Position numbers and translations under genes: made by a program. The notes under the pieces are model-generated. The model was given only the letters and a program-made list of their open reading frames with translations, made no database searches and was not told the DNA's origin. DNA of 64,000 nucleotides from assembly GCA_019779905.1 (NCBI GenBank), contig JABAKE010000004.1, forward strand, positions 229,510 through 293,509, in the 5' to 3' direction. Below are positions 26,023 through 34,357 of this stretch, one piece after another. This DNA comes from Modestobacter lapidis (GTDB taxonomy: Bacteria > Actinomycetota > Actinomycetes > Mycobacteriales > Geodermatophilaceae). The stretch's first letter is position 1. Every line of letters starts with the position of its first letter.

Positions 26023-26032
26023 GCCGAAAAGA

Positions 26033-26509
26033 CTACAGGCCCCGCTTGGCCCGGAAGAACGCACGTAGCAGCGCGCCGGACTCCTCGGCGCGGATCCCGC
26101 CCACCACCTCGGGACGGTGGTTGAGCCGCCGGTCCCGGACGACGTCCCAGAGCGATCCGGCGGCGCCGGCCTTCGGGTCGTCGGCGCCGTAGACCACCCG
26201 GGAGACCCGGGCCAGCACGCTGGCGCCGGCGCACATCGTGCACGGCTCCAGGCTGACCACGAGGGTCGCGCCGGTCAGCCGCCAGCCGTCGCCGTGCACC
26301 CGGGCGGCCGCCCGCAGCGCCAGCACCTCGGCGTGCGCGGTCGGGTCACCGCGCTTCTCCCGCTCGTTGGCTGCCTCGGCCAGCACGTTTCCGTCCGCCC
26401 CGAGGACGACGGCGCCGATCGGCGTGTCCCCCCACTCCTGAGCGGCGGCCGCCAGCTCCAGCGCCCGCAGCATCGCCCGGTCCTCGTTCACCGGGTACCC
26501 CTGCGGCAT
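26033..26509 (-). CDS. tadA: tRNA-specific adenosine deaminase TadA
   Basis: 158-residue zinc deaminase converting A34 to inosine in tRNA-Arg(ACG), whose gene is also in this window (48146-48218). Zinc site: H-A-E near residues 53-55 and P-C-T-M-C near 85-89. Grouped with a tadA-associated protein gene and tyrA, as in other actinobacteria. The ATG at 26509 abuts a palindromic repeat and has no ribosome site; a GTG at 26491 with GCAGGGG upstream is an equally good start and would shorten the protein by six residues. Confidence 0.93.
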   Translation of the reverse strand: MPQGYPVNEDRAMLRALELAAAAQEWGDTPIGAVVLGADGNVLAEAANEREKRGDPTAHAEVLALRAAARVHGDGWRLTGATLVVSLEPCTMCAGASVLARVSRVVYGADDPKAGAAGSLWDVVRDRRLNHRPEVVGGIRAEESGALLRAFFRAKRGL

Positions 26510-26543
26510 CTAGTGCTCTGCGTACCCACCGCACTCAGAGCAC
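26508..26543. repeat. TGCTCTG/CAGAGCA palindromic repeat, copy 1
   Basis: ATCTAGTGCTCTGCGTACC begins at the tadA start codon; the partner ACTCAGAGCAC ends at 26543, giving GTGCTCTG...CAGAGCAC arms. It shares its left 19 bases with copy 2, located 66 bases away, which has a longer stem. The right side has diverged (GAAGG instead of TAGAT). Confidence 0.75.
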
Positions 26544-26573
26544 GAAGGCCGGGAGTCGCATCCACATCCCGCC

Positions 26574-26614
26574 ATCTAGTGCTCTGCGTACCGGGGGTAC
26601 TCAGAGCACTAGAT
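26574..26614. repeat. TGCTCTG/CAGAGCA palindromic repeat, copy 2
   Basis: Perfect 13-base arms ATCTAGTGCTCTG (26574-26586) and CAGAGCACTAGAT (26602-26614) around a loop that itself contains GTACC/GGTAC. Lies between the tadA start and the HAD hydrolase end. Belongs to the same family as copy 1 and the copy at 50345-50383. Could be a terminator or a REP-like element. Confidence 0.85.
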
Positions 26615-26642
26615 CGTCGGGAGGTACCTCCCCGGGCGGTGG

Positions 26643-27326
26643 TCACCGCTGCCCGCCGTCCGCGGGGTCGGTCGCCAGGTCGAGCCCCGTGAGCACCGAG
26701 AGCTCGGCCAGCGCCGCGCCCGGCTCGATGACCTTGAGGGTGCGGAAGCCCATCGCCCGGGCCGGCTTGAGGTTGATCCCCAGGTCGTCGAGGTAGCCGC
26801 AGTCGGTGGCCGCGACGGGGCGTCCGGCGGCCGTCGACAGCCGCTCCAAAGTGCGGGAGTAGATCGCCGGCTCGGGCTTGCGCACGCCCTCCACCGAGGA
26901 CTCGACCACCGCGTCGAAGAGGCCGAGCAGCTCCCCCAGCGGCCCGGTGCGCGGCATCGGGGCGACGTTGTTCGACAGCAGCGCCAGCGGCACGCCGGCG
27001 CTCCGCAGCCGGCGCACGGCTCCGACCATCGCCGGCCGCAGCTCCCCGGCCAACGCCGCCAGCACCCGGCCGGCGTCCACGGTGTACCCGGCCGCGGCCG
27101 CCTCGGCCTCGAAGGCGGCGCGGAAGCCGGCGACGTCGAGCTCGCCGCGCTCGTAGCGAGCCCAGGCGTTCGCGTCGGGGTGGCTGCTGCTCAGCCGGCG
27201 GACCAGTCCGTCCGGCAGGCCGGCCTCGGCCTCGTAGGCGCCGAACGCGGTCATCGGGCTGCCGGTGAGCACCCCGCCCAGGTCGAACACGACGGCCGTG
27301 ACGACGGCGTCCCGGGAGGCGGTCAC
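26643..27326 (-). CDS. HAD family hydrolase
   Basis: 227-residue HAD-IA phosphatase-like protein. Motif I D-L-G-G-V-L-T (the second Asp position is Gly, as in the epoxide-hydrolase-N-terminal/ HAD-IA 3 group), motif II L-S-N-N near 108, motif III K-P-E-P-A-I-Y and motif IV D-C-G-Y-L-D-D. Because the acid/base Asp of D-x-D is replaced (D-L-G), activity on ordinary phosphoesters is uncertain. Its GTG overlaps the stop of the tadA-associated gene as GTGA. Substrate unknown. Confidence 0.82.
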   Translation of the reverse strand: MTASRDAVVTAVVFDLGGVLTGSPMTAFGAYEAEAGLPDGLVRRLSSSHPDANAWARYERGELDVAGFRAAFEAEAAAAGYTVDAGRVLAALAGELRPAMVGAVRRLRSAGVPLALLSNNVAPMPRTGPLGELLGLFDAVVESSVEGVRKPEPAIYSRTLERLSTAAGRPVAATDCGYLDDLGINLKPARAMGFRTLKVIEPGAALAELSVLTGLDLATDPADGGQR

Positions 27327-27871
27327 GGTGCGGCCACCGCGATCAGCTGCTCGGCGAAGCCCAGTCGCTCGGCGATGCGCAGCACCATCTCGTCGGCCCA
27401 GAGGTCGTCGGCGGCGAGCAGCAGCCCCAGCTCGTCGGCGGGCAGCCCGGCGTCGGCGAGGACGGCGAGGTCGCCGCCGGGCCAGCCGGTCCCGTCGTCG
27501 TCGAAGGCGTCGTCGACGGTGGCGGCGAAGGAGGAGCCGTCCTCGGCGCCGATGCCGTACCGCTCGACCACCTCCGCGGCCAGCAGCCACTCCTGGAAGG
27601 TGGCGTCGGAGATGAGCGCGCGGACCAGACCACCCGGGCCGTGCCGCAGCACGACGAAGTAGAGCCGGCTGTCCACGACCAGCACGAAGGGCCCCGGCCA
27701 GCCACCGGCGCCCGGCTCCCCCAGCGCCCGCTCGAGCACGGGCAGCTCGTCGCCGGCGTCGGCGGCGAGCAGCTCGCAGGACCAGCGCCCGGCAGGGCGG
27801 CTCACCCGCACGGCGAAGCTCGGCCGCAGCACGGGCGGATGGGTTCCGGAGGGGCGGGGCGGGGAGGCCAT
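27323..27871 (-). CDS. tRNA adenosine deaminase-associated protein
   Basis: 182-residue acidic protein resembling the TIGR03941 family that accompanies tadA in actinobacteria: R-W-S-C-E-L-L near the start, V-V-D-S-R-L-Y-F-V-V-L-R, the acidic D-D-A-F-D-D-D stretch, and the C-terminal G-D-L-A-V-L-A-D-A-G-L-P repeat. Function is unknown. It precedes the HAD gene and tadA in one operon. The ATG at 27871 is only 12 bases from the divergent thioesterase start, so the true start may be the GTG at 27832. Confidence 0.75.
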   Translation of the reverse strand: MASPPRPSGTHPPVLRPSFAVRVSRPAGRWSCELLAADAGDELPVLERALGEPGAGGWPGPFVLVVDSRLYFVVLRHGPGGLVRALISDATFQEWLLAAEVVERYGIGAEDGSSFAATVDDAFDDDGTGWPGGDLAVLADAGLPADELGLLLAADDLWADEMVLRIAERLGFAEQLIAVAAP

Positions 27872-27883
27872 AGCCTTCAGATC

Positions 27884-28375
27884 ATGGCCGACGACCCCGC
27901 GACCGACAGCACCGAGACCGCCGGCGACGCGGCGGCCGGCGACGACGCCGTCGACCCCACCCTGTTCGGGGCCCTGGCCGCCGATCCGCTGGCCGCACTG
28001 CTGGGCATCGAGCTGGAGTTCGTCGGTGCCGGCTACGCCCGGGCGGCGATGACCGTCGGCCCCCGGCACCTGAACGCCGTGGGCACCGCGCACGGCGGGG
28101 CGACCATGGCGCTCATCGACGTGGTGCACGCGGCGGTGAGCAACAGCCACGGCACGCTCGCGGTGGCCCAGGACGTGCACACCGAGTTCCTCGACGCCGC
28201 CCGCGCCGGCGACCGGCTCGTCGCCGAGGGCGTCGAGGTGCACCGCACCGGCCGGACGGCGGTCTACCGGATCGACGTCAGCACCGGCGACGGCCGGCGG
28301 GTGGCCACCGCGCTGGCCAGGGTGTTCCGGCTGGGCACCTCCTGGGCCGGCCCCGCCGGGGAGCCCCGGCCGTGA
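27884..28375 (+). CDS. PaaI-type hotdog-fold thioesterase
   Basis: 163 residues; a ~30-residue acidic N-terminus followed by a 4HBT/PaaI hotdog domain with the signature H-L-N-A-V-G-T-A-H-G-G-A-T-M-A-L-I-D and H-T-E-F-L-D-A-A. Likely hydrolyses aromatic or short acyl-CoA thioesters. Its stop overlaps the GTG of the prephenate dehydrogenase gene, so they are coupled. The ATG has no ribosome site and lies 12 bases from a divergent start; a leaderless transcript is likely. Confidence 0.87.
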   Translation: MADDPATDSTETAGDAAAGDDAVDPTLFGALAADPLAALLGIELEFVGAGYARAAMTVGPRHLNAVGTAHGGATMALIDVVHAAVSNSHGTLAVAQDVHTEFLDAARAGDRLVAEGVEVHRTGRTAVYRIDVSTGDGRRVATALARVFRLGTSWAGPAGEPRP

Positions 28376-29283
28376 GCTTCCCGGTGCCGACGATGCCCGT
28401 CCCGCCGGTCTCGGTCGTCGGGCTCGGCCAGCTCGGCGGCTCGCTGGCCGCCGCGCTGGTCGCCGCGGGCCGGCCGGTCTCCGGCTGGGACGTCGACCCC
28501 TCCGCCCGGGGTGCGGCCGCGGCCCGCGGGGTGGCGATCAGCCCGGAGCTGACCGGGGTGGTGGTGCTCGCCGTCCCGATGCCGGCGCTGACCAGCGCGC
28601 TGGACGGGCTGTTCCTGGACCCCGACGCGACCGTCACCGACATCGGGTCGGTGAAGGGAGCGGTGGTCGCCGCGCTCGGCGCCGCCCACGGTGACCGCTT
28701 CGTCGGCGGGCACCCGATGTGCGGCACCGAGCGCTCCGGCCACCAGGCCACCGACCCGACCCTGTTCGCCGGCGCCCGGTGGGCCCTGTGCCTGGAGCCG
28801 GGAACCGACCTGCGCCGCTGGCTGCGGGTCGCGGAGGTGGCGCTGGCGGTCGGGGCCGAGGTCGTCCCGGTGACCGCCGCCGAGCACGACGACGCGGTGG
28901 CGGCGATCTCCGCCGTTCCGCACCTGCTGGCCGCGGCGCTGGCCGCCGCCGCGGCGGAGGCCGGTCCGCTGGCGCTGGGCCTGGCCGCCGGCAGTTTCCG
29001 CGACGGCACCCGGGTGATCGCCAGCGACCCCCGCTTCGTCACCGCGCTGGTCGAGGGCAACGCCGGGCCCGCGGGGGCCGCCCTGGACCGGGTCCTGGCC
29101 CAGCTGGACCGGCCGTGGCCGGACCTCGTGACCGCCGGGCACACCGCCCGGACGGCCGCGCCCGGTCGGCGTGCGGTGCGGGTGCCGCTGGACCGGGCCG
29201 CGCTGCTGGCGCTGGGCCGGGCCGGGGGCGCGGTGGACCGGCGGCAGGCGGCCTTCGTCGAGGGCTGGGTGCCGGAGGTCTGA
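28372..29283 (+). CDS. tyrA: Prephenate dehydrogenase
   Basis: 303-residue NAD(P)-dependent enzyme converting prephenate to 4-hydroxyphenylpyruvate for tyrosine. Rossmann motif V-V-G-L-G-Q-L-G-G-S near residue 15, catalytic-site motif G-G-H-P-M-C-G-T-E-R-S-G near 116, and H-D-D-A-V-A-A-I-S-A-V-P-H-L. There is no ACT domain. GTG start in a GTGA overlap with the thioesterase. Neighbourhood with tadA and its partner is conserved in actinobacteria. Confidence 0.9.
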   Translation: MSFPVPTMPVPPVSVVGLGQLGGSLAAALVAAGRPVSGWDVDPSARGAAAARGVAISPELTGVVVLAVPMPALTSALDGLFLDPDATVTDIGSVKGAVVAALGAAHGDRFVGGHPMCGTERSGHQATDPTLFAGARWALCLEPGTDLRRWLRVAEVALAVGAEVVPVTAAEHDDAVAAISAVPHLLAAALAAAAAEAGPLALGLAAGSFRDGTRVIASDPRFVTALVEGNAGPAGAALDRVLAQLDRPWPDLVTAGHTARTAAPGRRAVRVPLDRAALLALGRAGGAVDRRQAAFVEGWVPEV

Positions 29284-29291
29284 GACGGGGG

Positions 29292-29723
29292 TCAGGAACC
29301 GCCGAGGTCGGGAACGGTGAGCGCACCGTCCGGGCCCAGCGGGAAGCCGGGGTTGAACGCGATCTCCCAGACGTGGCCGTCGGGGTCGGCGAAGCAGCCG
29401 GCGTACCCGCCGTAGAACGTCCGGGCGGCGGGGCGGCTGACCGTCGCGCCGGCGGCGGCCGCCTCGGCGAGCACCGCGTCGACCTCCGCGGGCGAGCGGA
29501 CGTTGTGCGCCAGCGCCGTGCCGCCGAACGCGGCGCCGGTGTCCTCCACGCACGCGTCCGCGGCGAGCGCGGCGCGCCCCCACAGGACCACGGCCAGGCC
29601 GCCGGCCTGGAAGAACACCGTCTGCTCGACCTCCTGGCCGCGCCAGCCCAGCGCCTCGTAGAAGGCGCGCGCCCGGGCCACGTCGAACACCCCGAGGGTG
29701 ACCAGGCTCACCCGCTGCTCCAC
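29292..29723 (-). CDS. VOC/glyoxalase superfamily protein
   Basis: 143-residue single VOC domain: [20 protein letters not shown] at the N-terminus and [15 protein letters not shown] near residue 122, the usual end of the second metal-binding module. Ligand or resistance function unknown. Convergent with tyrA, 8 bases between stops. Confidence 0.87.
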   Translation of the reverse strand: MEQRVSLVTLGVFDVARARAFYEALGWRGQEVEQTVFFQAGGLAVVLWGRAALAADACVEDTGAAFGGTALAHNVRSPAEVDAVLAEAAAAGATVSRPAARTFYGGYAGCFADPDGHVWEIAFNPGFPLGPDGALTVPDLGGS

Positions 29724-29827
29724 CCGGCCACGCTACCGCCCGGGACGGACCACGCGCGGCCGGTTTCCCGGCGCCGCTCCGGGGCAGGCTCAGGGACGAC
29801 GACCGAGCACCGAGGAGAGGACACCCC

Positions 29828-30070
29828 ATGGCCGACGACGACGACAAGGACATCCGCAGCCGCATCGAGGCGCTGGTCGAGGAGGAGCACCGGCTGCGCG
29901 ACAGCGCGGAGCACACCGACGAGCAGCGGGCCCGGCTGACCCAGATCGAGCACGACCGCGACCAGTTGTGGGATCTCCTGCGCCAGCGCGACGCCAAGCG
30001 GCAGTACGGGGAGAACCCGGACGAGGCCAGCCCCCGCCCCGAGCCGCAGGTGGAGAACTACCTCCAGTAA
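29828..30070 (+). CDS. DUF2630 family protein
   Basis: 80-residue highly charged helical protein: [15 protein letters not shown], then [22 protein letters not shown] and the C-terminal E-N-Y-L-Q, all typical of the actinobacterial DUF2630 family. Probably an antiparallel helical hairpin. Function unknown. ATG after a GAGGAGAGGAC site; followed immediately by a stop-associated repeat. Confidence 0.9.
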   Translation: MADDDDKDIRSRIEALVEEEHRLRDSAEHTDEQRARLTQIEHDRDQLWDLLRQRDAKRQYGENPDEASPRPEPQVENYLQ

Positions 30071-30130
30071 CAGGAGGACCCCCTGCCCCCCACCGCTCGC
30101 AAGCTCGCGGCGGGACCCTGCAGGGGGCCG
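30071..30130 (+). repeat. Stop-associated GC-rich repeat after DUF2630 gene
   Basis: Directly after the TAA: AGGAGGACCCCCTGCCCCCC, then CTCGCAAGCTCGCGGCGGG and ACCCTGCAGGGGGCC. AGGACCCCCTGC and GCAGGGGGCC are complementary ends and would close a ~50-base hairpin. The cleanest single copy in the window. Confidence 0.85.
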
Positions 30131-30225
30131 GAGGACAACACTTCGGCGTCGAAGTGTGCGAAGTTGATCTACGGGTAGGGGCTGTCCGCGACGCGGGGCC
30201 GACCCGCACGAGGAGGAGGACGTCG

Positions 30226-31215
<990 letters not shown>

Positions 31216-31274
31216 CGAAGGACCCCACTGTCCCCCGCCACTCGCCCGCTCGCGGCGGGCCCCTGCAGGGGGCC
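31216..31274 (+). repeat. Stop-associated GC-rich repeat between convergent genes
   Basis: Starts 2 bases after the epimerase TGA: GAAGGACCCCACTGTCCCCC, then CTCGCCCGCTCGCGGCGGGC and CCCTGCAGGGGGCC, ending 1 base before the stop of the convergent GT9 gene. Fills the whole gap and would act as terminator for the epimerase transcript. Confidence 0.82.
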
Positions 31275-31275
31275 A

Positions 31276-32193
31276 CTAGAGCAGGCGGTCGAGGGCCGCG
31301 GTGACCTCCGCGACGGTCACCCGGGCCAGGGCGGGGTCGAGCTCGGCGCCCCACGGGTCGCCGGCGCCGTCGCCGTGCCAGCGGACGACGTGCAACGGCC
31401 CCCGCTTCCCCGCCCTGGCCGGCGGGCCCCACAGCGCCGGCGACACCGGCCCGAACAGCACGACCGAGGGACGGCGGTAGGCGGTCGCCAGGTGCGCGAC
31501 CCCGGTGTCACCGCAGACCACCACCCGGGCGGCGGCGACCACGGCGGCCAGTTCCAGCGACGTCGTCCGCCCGGCGAGCACCGCGGCGTCCGGCAGCCCG
31601 GCCGCGGCGGCCACCGCCCGCGCCAGCTCCACCTCGGCGGGCCCCCCGGTGATCCGCACGTCGTGCCCGCGCCCGGCGAGGTGCCGGGCGACGGCGGCGA
31701 ACCGGTCGGGCGGCCAGCGCCGGCCGGGGAACGCGGCGCCCGGGTGCACGACCGAGGCCCCGGTCACCGGCGCCGGCACGGCCGGCACGGCGAGGTCCAG
31801 CGCGTCGGGATCGCAGGCCGCGCCGAGCCCCTCGTCGACCAGCCGGCACCAGCGGCGCACCTCGTGCTCGTCGGGGTACCAGGTCGGGCCCGGGTAGCCG
31901 GGGCTGTCGAAGGTCAGCAGCCGCCCGGGGTGCAGCCCGGCGACGACGGCGTGCGACAGCGGCCCCTTGCCGTGCAGGTCGACGGCGAGCTCGGGCGGTG
32001 GGCCGGACCAGTCGAGCGGCTCGAGCTCGCGGGCGGGCAGCACCTCGTCGACGGCGTCGAGGAGCCCGGCGAGCGGGGCCAGCGCCGCCGTCGTCGCCAG
32101 CACCAGCCGGTGGCCGGGGACGGCGGCCCGGATGCCGCGGATCGCCGGCACGCCGGTGAGCAGGTCACCGAGCCCCAGCGGCCGCAGCACCAC
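31276..32193 (-). CDS. GT9 family glycosyltransferase (heptosyltransferase-like)
   Basis: 305-residue GT9 enzyme: N-terminal V-V-L-R-P-L-G-L-G-D-L-L-T-G-V-P (the ADP-heptose:LPS heptosyltransferase-type start), H-P-G-A near residue 160 and the nucleotide-binding C-G-D-T-G-V-A-H-L-A motif near 240. Last gene of the heptose operon. The GTG at 32193 is chosen because it starts exactly at the conserved strand; the frame is open further up to 32295, but that part is the translated repeat element. Acceptor unknown. Confidence 0.88.
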   Translation of the reverse strand: MVLRPLGLGDLLTGVPAIRGIRAAVPGHRLVLATTAALAPLAGLLDAVDEVLPARELEPLDWSGPPPELAVDLHGKGPLSHAVVAGLHPGRLLTFDSPGYPGPTWYPDEHEVRRWCRLVDEGLGAACDPDALDLAVPAVPAPVTGASVVHPGAAFPGRRWPPDRFAAVARHLAGRGHDVRITGGPAEVELARAVAAAAGLPDAAVLAGRTTSLELAAVVAAARVVVCGDTGVAHLATAYRRPSVVLFGPVSPALWGPPARAGKRGPLHVVRWHGDGAGDPWGAELDPALARVTVAEVTAALDRLL

Positions 32194-32200
32194 CGCCTGG

Positions 32201-32224
32201 GGGGCTCTCGATACCGAGAGCCCC
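32201..32224. repeat. Small perfect hairpin GGGGCTCTCG-ATAC-CGAGAGCCCC
   Basis: Ten-base arms with a four-base loop, 8 bases upstream of the GT9 start on the minus strand. Being so close, it could mask the ribosome site or act as a terminator separating hldE from this last gene. Confidence 0.7.
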
Positions 32225-32230
32225 GACGCG

Positions 32231-32291
32231 TGGCCCTGCTGCAGGGGCCCGCGCCGAGCCTGCGAGGCGTGGGGGGCAGCGGGGTCCTTTC
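32231..32291 (-). repeat. Stop-associated GC-rich repeat after hldE
   Basis: On the minus strand it starts right after the hldE TGA with GAAAGGACCCCGCTGCCCCC, continues CTCGCAGGCTCGGCGCGGGC and ends CCCTGCAGCAGGGCC. It interrupts an operon in which every other junction overlaps, so it appears to be inserted between hldE and the terminal GT9 gene. Confidence 0.8.
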
Positions 32292-33650
32292 TCACACCCG
32301 GGAGCGCTCGACCAGGGCGGTGGTCGAGTGCCCGTCCAGGTAGGGCAGGACGACGGCCTGCCCGCCCCAGCTGCGCAGCACGGCGGCCTCGGGGAGGTCC
32401 GCGCCGGCGTAGTCGCCGCCCTTGGCCCACACGTCGGGGCGCAGCCGGTCGAGCACCTGGGCCGGGGTGTCCTCGTCGAAGACGACGACGGCGTCGACGA
32501 ACTCCAGCGCCTCCAGTACCCGGGCCCGGTCGGGGGCGCTGACCAGCGGCCGGGACGGGCCCTTCAGCCGGCGCACCGAGGCGTCGGAGTTGATGCAGAC
32601 CACCAGGCAGTCGCCCAGCCCGCGGGCGGCCCGCAGGGTGGCGACGTGCCCGGCGTGCAGCAGATCGAAGCAGCCGCCGGTGGCGACGACGGTGCCGCCG
32701 GCCGCCCGGACGCGCGCCAGCAGCGCGTCCACGCCCGGGGCGGGCGCCGCCCCGGCAGCAGGAGCCGCGTCCCAGGACGTCGCCCCGCCGCGGCCGACGA
32801 ACGCCGAGGCCGCGGCCACGGCGGCGGCCACGGCCTCGCCGGTCACCGCGCCGTCGGCGAGCGCCAGCGCGGCCGCCGCGGCGAAGGAGTCGCCGGCGCC
32901 GCACGGGTCGCCGCCGGTCACCGGCGCCGCCGGCACCACCATCGGCGCACCTTCGCCGTAGGAGAGCAGCGCGCCGCGGGCACCGAGGGTGACCGCGACC
33001 GCGCCGACGCCCCACTGCCGGATGAGCGCCTCGGCCCGCGCGCCGACCGCGGCCAGCCCGGCGCCGGCCACGTCGGCGGCCACCCGGGCGGCTTCCGCGC
33101 CGTTGGGGGTGACCAGCCGGGAGCTCGGCACCGGGTCGGCGCCGCGGGGGTGCGGGTCCCAGACGACCGGCCCGCGGGCGGTGGTCAGCGCGGCGCGCAC
33201 GTCGGGGGCCGACGTCGTTCCGCGGCCGTAGTCGGCGACCAGGACGGCGGCGGCCGTACGGATCGCCTCGGCCGCCTCGGCCGGCAGCGGCCCGAGGACG
33301 GCGACCGGGTCGCCGCTGTCGATCCGCGCCACCGAGTGGTCACCGACCCGGACCCGCTGCTTGACCGCGGTGCCACCGGTGGCCGGGATCCCGATCAGCG
33401 TCACCCGGCCGGCGAGCAGGGCGCGCAGCCGGGCGGCGCCGTCGTCCTCGGCCATCGGGGCGACCAGCACGACCTCGCGGGGAGTGGCGGCCGCCGCGAT
33501 CACCGCGGCCAGCGCCGCGCCGCCGGGGCGCTCGCGCGTCTCGACGTCCTCGATCACCGGGACCGGTGCGTCCGGGGTCAGCCGGGAGGCGGTACCGACC
33601 AGGTCGACGTCGAGCAGCGCGTCGCCGACGACCACCACGTGCCCGCTCAC
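32292..33650 (-). CDS. hldE: Bifunctional heptose kinase/nucleotidyltransferase HldE-like
   Basis: 452 residues. N-terminal PfkB/ribokinase-type kinase (about 1-310; G-D-P-C-G-A-G-D-S-F near 246-255) and C-terminal cytidylyltransferase-fold domain (about 320-452; G-C-F-D-L-L-H-A-G-H near 324-333 and W-A-K-G-G-D-Y). This is the HldE order: phosphorylation of heptose 7-phosphate at C1, then, after GmhB, transfer of a nucleotide to give ADP-heptose. GTG start overlaps the gmhA stop (GTGA). Together with gmhA and the gmhB-like domain it completes the pathway. Confidence 0.9.
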   Translation of the reverse strand: MSGHVVVVGDALLDVDLVGTASRLTPDAPVPVIEDVETRERPGGAALAAVIAAAATPREVVLVAPMAEDDGAARLRALLAGRVTLIGIPATGGTAVKQRVRVGDHSVARIDSGDPVAVLGPLPAEAAEAIRTAAAVLVADYGRGTTSAPDVRAALTTARGPVVWDPHPRGADPVPSSRLVTPNGAEAARVAADVAGAGLAAVGARAEALIRQWGVGAVAVTLGARGALLSYGEGAPMVVPAAPVTGGDPCGAGDSFAAAAALALADGAVTGEAVAAAVAAASAFVGRGGATSWDAAPAAGAAPAPGVDALLARVRAAGGTVVATGGCFDLLHAGHVATLRAARGLGDCLVVCINSDASVRRLKGPSRPLVSAPDRARVLEALEFVDAVVVFDEDTPAQVLDRLRPDVWAKGGDYAGADLPEAAVLRSWGGQAVVLPYLDGHSTTALVERSRV

Positions 33651-34357
33651 GGGAGCACCTCCAGGTGGGTGTCCGGGGACACCCGGGCCGGCTCGGCCAG
33701 CACAGCGGCGTCGAAGGCGGCGCAGACCAGGTGCAGCGCGACCAGGTGGCACTCCTGCACGGTGGCGGTCCACTCCGAGTCGATGCAGAACGCCTCGTCG
33801 GCGGCCGCGGCCAGCGGGTTGGGTGCCGGGCCGGTCATCGCCAGCACGGTCATCCCGGCCGCCCGGGCGCGCCGGGCGGCGGCGACGATGTTCGGGCTGC
33901 GACCGCTGGTGGACATCAGCACGACGACGTCCCCGGCCCGGCCGTGCGCCTCCACCTGGCGGGCGAACAGCTCGTCGGCCGGGTAGTCGTTGGCGATCGC
34001 GGTGAGGCTGGAGGTCTCGGCGTTGAGGCAGATCGCGGAGAACGGTGGCCGGTCGGCGCGGTAGCGGCCGACCAGCTCGGCGGTGAGGTGCTGGGCCTGG
34101 GCCGCGCTGCCGCCGTTGCCGGCGGCCAGCAGCCGGGCCCGGCCGGGCCCGCACAGCGCCCCCGCGATCAGCCGGCCCCAGCCGTCCAGGACGTCGACCT
34201 GGGCGGTGACGCCGGCCAGCGCGGCGGTCAGCGAGGCGACGTGGTCGGAACCGGTGAGGTGCGTACAGGTGTCGGGCGAGACGACCTCGGCCGTTCGCAG
34301 CGGAGCCGCACCGATCGGTGCCATCGCCATTCCTCCAGGATCCAGGGTTGCGGTCAT
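33647..34357 (-). CDS. gmhA: Sedoheptulose 7-phosphate isomerase (GmhA-like SIS protein)
   Basis: 236 residues. SIS domain with G-N-G-G-S-A-A-Q-A-Q-H near residue 80, S-S-L-T-A-I-A-N-D-Y and S-T-S-G-R-S-P-N, all diagnostic of GmhA, which turns sedoheptulose 7-phosphate into D-glycero-D-manno-heptose 7-phosphate. The N-terminal ~45 residues are an extension over ordinary GmhA; an internal ATG (M-A-M-A-P) preceded by GGAGGA may be the real start. ATGA overlap with the upstream glycosyltransferase. Confidence 0.9.
   Translation of the reverse strand: MTATLDPGGMAMAPIGAAPLRTAEVVSPDTCTHLTGSDHVASLTAALAGVTAQVDVLDGWGRLIAGALCGPGRARLLAAGNGGSAAQAQHLTAELVGRYRADRPPFSAICLNAETSSLTAIANDYPADELFARQVEAHGRAGDVVVLMSTSGRSPNIVAAARRARAAGMTVLAMTGPAPNPLAAAADEAFCIDSEWTATVQECHLVALHLVCAAFDAAVLAEPARVSPDTHLEVLP

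Noticed and set aside
32194..32295. N-terminal extension of the terminal GT9 protein starting at GTG 32295
   Set aside because: It would translate the repeat element; GT9 proteins begin at the conserved V-L-R-P-L-G strand. Kept as a possibility in the findings.
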